This document shows, one piece after another, positions 59,030-64,000 of a stretch of 64,000 nucleotides of DNA (its first letter is position 1; every line of letters begins with the position of its first letter). Under the pieces are notes generated by a model. The model did not search any database. It was given only the letters and a program-made list of their open reading frames with translations, and was not told where the DNA came from. Both the position numbers and the translations under genes were made by a program. Source of the DNA: Sphingomonas sp. RIT328. Lineage in GTDB: Bacteria; Pseudomonadota; Alphaproteobacteria; Sphingomonadales; Sphingomonadaceae. The DNA lies in contig NZ_JFYV01000056.1 in NCBI RefSeq assembly GCF_000632225.1, positions 81,691-145,690 of the forward strand, in the 5' to 3' direction.

Positions 59030-60094
59030 TCAGCCCGGCGTCCACGCCTCGTCCGCCGGCAGCGGTGCGAAGATGCGCGCCACCGCCTCGTCGTCGACCG
59101 CCGCAGGCGTGTCCGCCTGCCAGCGCGGCGCCTGATCCTTATCGACGATCACCGCGCGCACGCCTTCGAGAAAGTCGGGCTGCTGTACCATGCGCGTCGC
59201 CACCGCATATTCCTGCCGCATCTCCGCGGCGAAATCGGGCATGGCGGCGCCGTCGTGGAGCAGCCGCAGGCTGACCTTCATCGCCAGCGGCGATTTGGTG
59301 CGCAACGTCGCCAGCGTCTCCTGCGCGAACGCGCTCGGATCGTCGGCGAGCGCGGCGAAAATGTCCTCGAGCCGGTCGGCGGCGAACAGTCGGTCGATCG
59401 CGGCGGCATGATCCAGGATCCGTGCGGCCCCCGGCTCGACGGCCTGTTCGGCGAGGATAGCCGCGACCGCCTCCGGCCGCGCGATCAGTGCCGCCTTGAG
59501 CGTATCGAGCCGCGCGCTGGGCACGTAATGCGTCGCCAGCCCCAGCCCGACGCATTCCGCGCCGTCCAGCCGGTGCCCGGTGAGCGCGACGTAATGGCCG
59601 ATCCGCCCCGGCAGCCGCGACAGATACCAGCCGCCGCCGACGTCGGGGAACAGGCCGATCCCCGTCTCGGGCATCGCCAGCTTGGTATTCTCGGTCGCGA
59701 CCCGATAGCGGCAAGGGCAGGCGATGCCGACGCCGCCGCCCATCGTGATCCCGTCCATCACCGCGACCACCGGCTTGCCATAGGTGAACAGCTGATAGTT
59801 GAGCCGATATTCGGTCAGGAAGAAGCCCCGCGCCGCGACGCCGTCCCCCGCCCCGCTCTCGCTGAGCAGGCGGATGTCGCCGCCGGCACAGAAGCCGCGC
59901 GACCGTTTCGCGTCGCCGTCCGGCGCCGGCGCGTGGTCGAGCAGCACCGCGGCGATCTGCGGATCGTCGCGCCAGCGATCGAGCGCCCCGGCCATCGCGG
60001 TGCACATGTCGAGCGTCAGCGCATGCAGCGCCTGCGGGCGATTGAGCCGCAACCGGCCGACGCCGCCGGCCACTTCGCTGATGACATCGGTCAC
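59030..60094 (-). CDS. 3-Hydroxyisobutyryl-CoA hydrolase (enoyl-CoA hydratase/isomerase family)
   Basis: The 354-residue product is longer than enoyl-CoA hydratases and matches the hydrolase subgroup: RLRLNRPQALHALTLDMC, oxyanion loop GFCAGGDIRLL, DGITMGGGVGIACPCRYRVATE, and MPETGIGLFPDVGGGWYLSRLPG with the Glu and Asp of the hydrolase active site. It releases 3-hydroxyisobutyrate from its CoA ester, step four of valine catabolism, between the acyl-CoA dehydrogenase and MmsB steps. A palindrome lies in the 40-bp gap upstream. Confidence 0.9.
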   Translation of the reverse strand: MTDVISEVAGGVGRLRLNRPQALHALTLDMCTAMAGALDRWRDDPQIAAVLLDHAPAPDGDAKRSRGFCAGGDIRLLSESGAGDGVAARGFFLTEYRLNYQLFTYGKPVVAVMDGITMGGGVGIACPCRYRVATENTKLAMPETGIGLFPDVGGGWYLSRLPGRIGHYVALTGHRLDGAECVGLGLATHYVPSARLDTLKAALIARPEAVAAILAEQAVEPGAARILDHAAAIDRLFAADRLEDIFAALADDPSAFAQETLATLRTKSPLAMKVSLRLLHDGAAMPDFAAEMRQEYAVATRMVQQPDFLEGVRAVIVDKDQAPRWQADTPAAVDDEAVARIFAPLPADEAWTPG

Positions 60095-60098
60095 TTAT

Positions 60099-60119
60099 TC
60101 CTCCCCGGCACGGGGAGGA
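60099..60119. repeat. GC-rich palindrome between the acyl-CoA dehydrogenase and hydrolase genes
   Basis: TCCTCCCCG and CGGGGAGGA form a perfect 9-bp stem with a 3-base loop (GCA), in the gap of a tightly packed operon. The core resembles the kdpB-kdpC palindrome, including a short G-x-C-A-type loop. A dispersed repeat family or a post-transcriptional hairpin is the likely reading. Confidence 0.6.
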
Positions 60120-60134
60120 CGTGCGCGCGCCCGA

Positions 60135-61283
60135 TCATTCCCGCACCAATTCCCGCCCGACGATCATCCGCATCACCTGATTGGTGCCTTCGAGGATCGA
60201 ATGGACGCGCAAGTCGCGCCAGAAACGCTCGATCGGATAGTCCATCAGATAGCCGTAGCCGCCGTGCAGTTGCAGCGCCCGGTCGACGACGCTCGACCCG
60301 GTATCGGTGGCGAGCCGCTTGGCCATCGCCGCGAAGCGCGTCTTGTCGGGCGCCTCGCCCGTCACCTTGGCCGCGGCGACGTAGAGCAGCGCGCGCGCCG
60401 CCTCCAGCTCGGTCGCCATGTCGGCGAGCGTGAATTGCGTCGCCTGGAAGTCGGCGATCGCCTTGCCGAACTGCCGCCGGTCCCTGGTATAGCGGACCGC
60501 CTCGTCGAGGCAGCGCTGCGCCCCGCCGAGGCTGCACGCGCCGATGTTGAGCCGGCCGCCGTCGAGCCCGCTCATCGCGATGCGGAACCCGTCGCCTTCC
60601 CGGCCGACGAGATTCTCGACCGGCACGCGCACGCCGTCGAACGTCACCTGTCGCGTCGGCTGCGAATGCCAGCCGAGCTTGCGCTCGTTGGCACCGAAGC
60701 TCACCCCCGGCATGTCGCGCTCGATGACCAGCGCCGAAATCCCGCGCGGCCCGTCCTCGCCGGTGCGGACCATCGTCACATAGACTTCGTTCTCGCCCGC
60801 GCCCGAGATGAACTGTTTAGAGCCGGTGACGACATAATGATCGCCGTCGCGCACCGCGCGCGTCTTGAGCGCGGCGGCGTCCGATCCCGAGCCCGGCTCG
60901 GTCAGACAGTAACTGGCGAGCTGGTCCATCGTGACGAGCGCGGGCAAATACTTGCCCTTGACCGTCACGCTGCCGAACCGGTCGATCATCCACGAGGCCA
61001 TATTGTGGATCGAGATGAACGCACTGGTCGACGGGCAGCCATAGGCCATCGCCTCCATGATCAGCGCCGCTTCCAGCCGGCCGAGCGCGATCCCGCCCGA
61101 CTCCTCGGACACGTAGATCGCGCCGAAGCCGAGCTCCGCCGCCGCCTTGATCGTGTCGCGCGGAAAGATGTGCTGCTCGTCCCACTCGCCGGCGAACGGG
61201 GTGATCCGGTCGGCGGTGAAGCGGCGCGCGAGCTCCTGGATCTCGCGCTGGTCGTCGGTGAGGTCGAACTGGCCGATGGTCAT
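60135..61283 (-). CDS. Acyl-CoA dehydrogenase, probable isobutyryl-CoA dehydrogenase
   Basis: The 382-residue product is a complete FAD acyl-CoA dehydrogenase: YCLTEPGSGSDAAALKT, WHSQPTRQVTFDGVRVP, RDRRQFGKAIADFQATQF and QLHGGYGYLMDYPIERFWRDLRVHSILEGTNQVMR, the last holding the base glutamate. In the valine operon the expected substrate is isobutyryl-CoA, giving methacrylyl-CoA. No enoyl-CoA hydratase dedicated to methacrylyl-CoA is seen here. Starts 4 bp after mmsA. Confidence 0.88.
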   Translation of the reverse strand: MTIGQFDLTDDQREIQELARRFTADRITPFAGEWDEQHIFPRDTIKAAAELGFGAIYVSEESGGIALGRLEAALIMEAMAYGCPSTSAFISIHNMASWMIDRFGSVTVKGKYLPALVTMDQLASYCLTEPGSGSDAAALKTRAVRDGDHYVVTGSKQFISGAGENEVYVTMVRTGEDGPRGISALVIERDMPGVSFGANERKLGWHSQPTRQVTFDGVRVPVENLVGREGDGFRIAMSGLDGGRLNIGACSLGGAQRCLDEAVRYTRDRRQFGKAIADFQATQFTLADMATELEAARALLYVAAAKVTGEAPDKTRFAAMAKRLATDTGSSVVDRALQLHGGYGYLMDYPIERFWRDLRVHSILEGTNQVMRMIVGRELVRE

Positions 61284-61287
61284 GCTG

Positions 61288-62835
<1,548 letters not shown>

Positions 62836-62851
62836 CTTTCTCTCCTTGGTC

Positions 62852-62885
62852 GCTTGCCTGCACCCCTGCCTGCGTGCAAGCAAGC
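62852..62885. promoter_or_regulatory. Inverted repeat operator between mmsA and lysR
   Basis: GCTTGCCTGCA and TGCAAGCAAGC match at 10 of 11 positions as inverted arms with a 12-base spacer, inside the 57-bp divergent gap. The shape fits a LysR-type recognition site; the right arm ends 7 bases before the lysR start, as expected for self-repression together with control of mmsA. Confidence 0.5.
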
Positions 62886-62892
62886 AGCGTTT

Positions 62893-63810
62893 ATGCAATC
62901 CGAACCTGCAAAAACGCACGGCCCGGCCGCCCTGCCGTGGAGCGACCTGCAATCCTTTCTGGCGATTGCCGAAAGCGGCCAGCTCGCGCGCGCCGCGCAG
63001 GTGATGGGGGTGGACGCCTCGACGATGGGGCGGCGGCTGCGGCGGCTCGAGAAGCGGCTCGGCCAGACGTTGTTCGAACAATCGCGCAGCGGCCACCTGC
63101 CGACCAGCGCCGGCGAGCGGCTGCTCGCTCAGGTGCGCGCGATGCAACGTGCCGCCGAGCCGATCCAGCGCCAGCCCGATGCCGGCGGGATCACCGGGCT
63201 GCTCAGGGTCAGCGTGTCGGAGGGGTTCGGCACCTGGATCGTCGCGCCGCTGCTCCGCGCCTTCACCGCCGAGCACCCGCAACTGACCATCGACCTCGCC
63301 GCGACCAGCGGCTTCCTCAACCCCTCCCGGCGTGAAGCCGATATGGCGATCCTGCTCGCCCGCCCCCGGTCGGGTCCGGTGGTCAGCCGCAAGCTCGCCG
63401 ACTACAGCCTGCGCCTCTATGCCAATCCCCGCTTCCTGGCCGAGCGCCCGCCGATCGACTCGGTCGCCGCGCTCGCCGGACTGCCGCTGATCGGCTATAT
63501 TCCCGACCTACTCTATGCGCCGGAATTGCGGTATCTCGACGAGATCGGCGAGGGGCTCGAACCGACGCTGCGCAGTTCGAGCATCAACGCGCAATATCGG
63601 CTGATCGCGGCGGCGGCCGGGATCGGCGTGCTGCCGCGCTTCATCGGCGACGCGTCCGCCGATCTCGTACCGGTGCTGCCCGAACGGCAGATCCGCCGCA
63701 CCTTCTGGATCGTCACCCACCAGGACACACGCCGCCTCGCCCGCGTTCAGGCGTTCCAGAGTTGGCTGATCGCGCAGGTAGAGCAGCAGCGGGAGCGGCT
63801 GCTGGGGTGA
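62893..63810 (+). CDS. LysR-family transcriptional regulator of the valine operon
   Basis: The 305-residue product has the LysR N-terminal HTH (LQSFLAIAESGQLARAAQVMGVDASTMGRRLRRLEKRLG) and a C-terminal effector domain (LLRVSVSEGFGTWIVAPLLRAF, MAILLARPRSGPVVSRKLADYSLRLYAN). The divergent arrangement with mmsA and the palindrome in the gap point to local control. The effector is unknown; a valine catabolite is plausible. The start ATG lacks a strong Shine-Dalgarno. Confidence 0.87.
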   Translation: MQSEPAKTHGPAALPWSDLQSFLAIAESGQLARAAQVMGVDASTMGRRLRRLEKRLGQTLFEQSRSGHLPTSAGERLLAQVRAMQRAAEPIQRQPDAGGITGLLRVSVSEGFGTWIVAPLLRAFTAEHPQLTIDLAATSGFLNPSRREADMAILLARPRSGPVVSRKLADYSLRLYANPRFLAERPPIDSVAALAGLPLIGYIPDLLYAPELRYLDEIGEGLEPTLRSSSINAQYRLIAAAAGIGVLPRFIGDASADLVPVLPERQIRRTFWIVTHQDTRRLARVQAFQSWLIAQVEQQRERLLG

Positions 63811-63835
63811 GGCCGAGCCCTCGGGAACGCACGAA

Positions 63836-63855
63836 AGCCCCGGGCCGTGGGGGCT
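63836..63855. terminator. Hairpin between lysR and tRNA-fMet
   Basis: AGCCCC and GGGGCT pair across an 8-base loop, 25 bp after the lysR stop and 23 bp beyond the 3' end of the tRNA. On the minus strand it is followed by TTTCG, so it may end the tRNA transcript; it could also end lysR. Confidence 0.45.
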
Positions 63856-63878
63856 GGGGCATTGGTGGTGTTTTGGGA

Positions 63879-63955
<77 letters not shown>

Positions 63956-64000
63956 ACACTGGGTGTTGTGCGGGGTTGTGCCCGGCACGGTGTGCCTCTC

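Overview
The window is about 64 kb of very GC-rich DNA, almost wholly coding, with short gaps and many ATGA/GTGA stop-start overlaps. Gene content points to an alphaproteobacterium of the Sphingomonadales, Sphingomonas-like. It has a flagellar type III export and rod cluster with a FlgJ that lacks a muramidase domain, two LOV-domain histidine kinases including an HWE-type kinase, and a ferulate pathway of the sphingomonad FerA/FerB kind. It also has an initiator tRNA with the A-U variant of the anticodon stem that I recall from alphaproteobacteria. No insertion sequence, prophage or CRISPR array was seen; this looks like chromosomal DNA.

Layout. (1) 1-6.6 kb: flagellar genes in two divergent units, fliN-fliO-fliP leftward and flgC-fliE-fliQ-fliR-flhB-flgI-flgJ-flgN rightward, after the tail of a FliL-like gene. 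A CCTATAAA motif stands upstream of fliN, flgC and flgI. (2) 6.7-8.7 kb: a double-HTH XRE regulator with a degenerate S24-like tail, and a TTGFGD-filter ion channel. (3) 8.7-14.9 kb, leftward: a Pls/PosA-type NRPS-like membrane synthetase, a phosphopantetheinyl transferase and a GNAT acetyltransferase, translationally coupled, with a DUF2721/DUF4337 pair just upstream. (4) 15.2-21.7 kb, rightward: three sensor kinases (two with LOV photosensor domains), a 53-residue protein and a lone receiver domain. (5) 22-38.6 kb, mostly leftward: an aromatic catabolism island. A ferulate/p-coumarate module (MarR regulator, vanillin dehydrogenase, hydroxycinnamoyl-CoA hydratase-lyase, ADP-forming CoA ligase, AAHS transporter, second MarR, VanA oxygenase) lies beside pobA and a full protocatechuate ortho-cleavage operon, pcaIJHGB-pcaDC-pcaF, with an AraC regulator reading the other way. 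Together these could take ferulate, p-coumarate, vanillate and 4-hydroxybenzoate to acetyl-CoA and succinyl-CoA; the VanA reductase partner (VanB) is the one step not found.

(6) 38.7-46.3 kb, rightward: a membrane acyltransferase, a membrane-anchored esterase-like hydrolase, then an oxidoreductase group of a pyridine-nucleotide disulfide reductase, a hydrolase fused to a gluconate-2-dehydrogenase-subunit-3-like domain, a GMC flavoenzyme with four clustered cysteines, and an SDR. (7) 46.4-48.3 kb: two Crp/Fnr regulators, the second with an FNR-type box and a coupled 54-residue ORF in front. (8) 48.4-58 kb, leftward: a TorF-type porin, a 27-residue membrane peptide, kdpFABC, kdpDE and a HAD phosphatase, a high-affinity potassium uptake locus. 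(9) 58.1-63.8 kb: a valine-catabolism operon (mmsA, acyl-CoA dehydrogenase, hydroxyisobutyryl-CoA hydrolase, mmsB) with a divergent lysR. The window ends with tRNA-fMet.

The most promising less-described items are the NRPS-like/PPTase/GNAT operon, the hydrolase-Gdh3 fusion with its GMC partner, the microproteins, the MarR operator overlapping the marR stop codon, and the short palindromes inside two operons. All assignments come from reading motifs; no database search was run.
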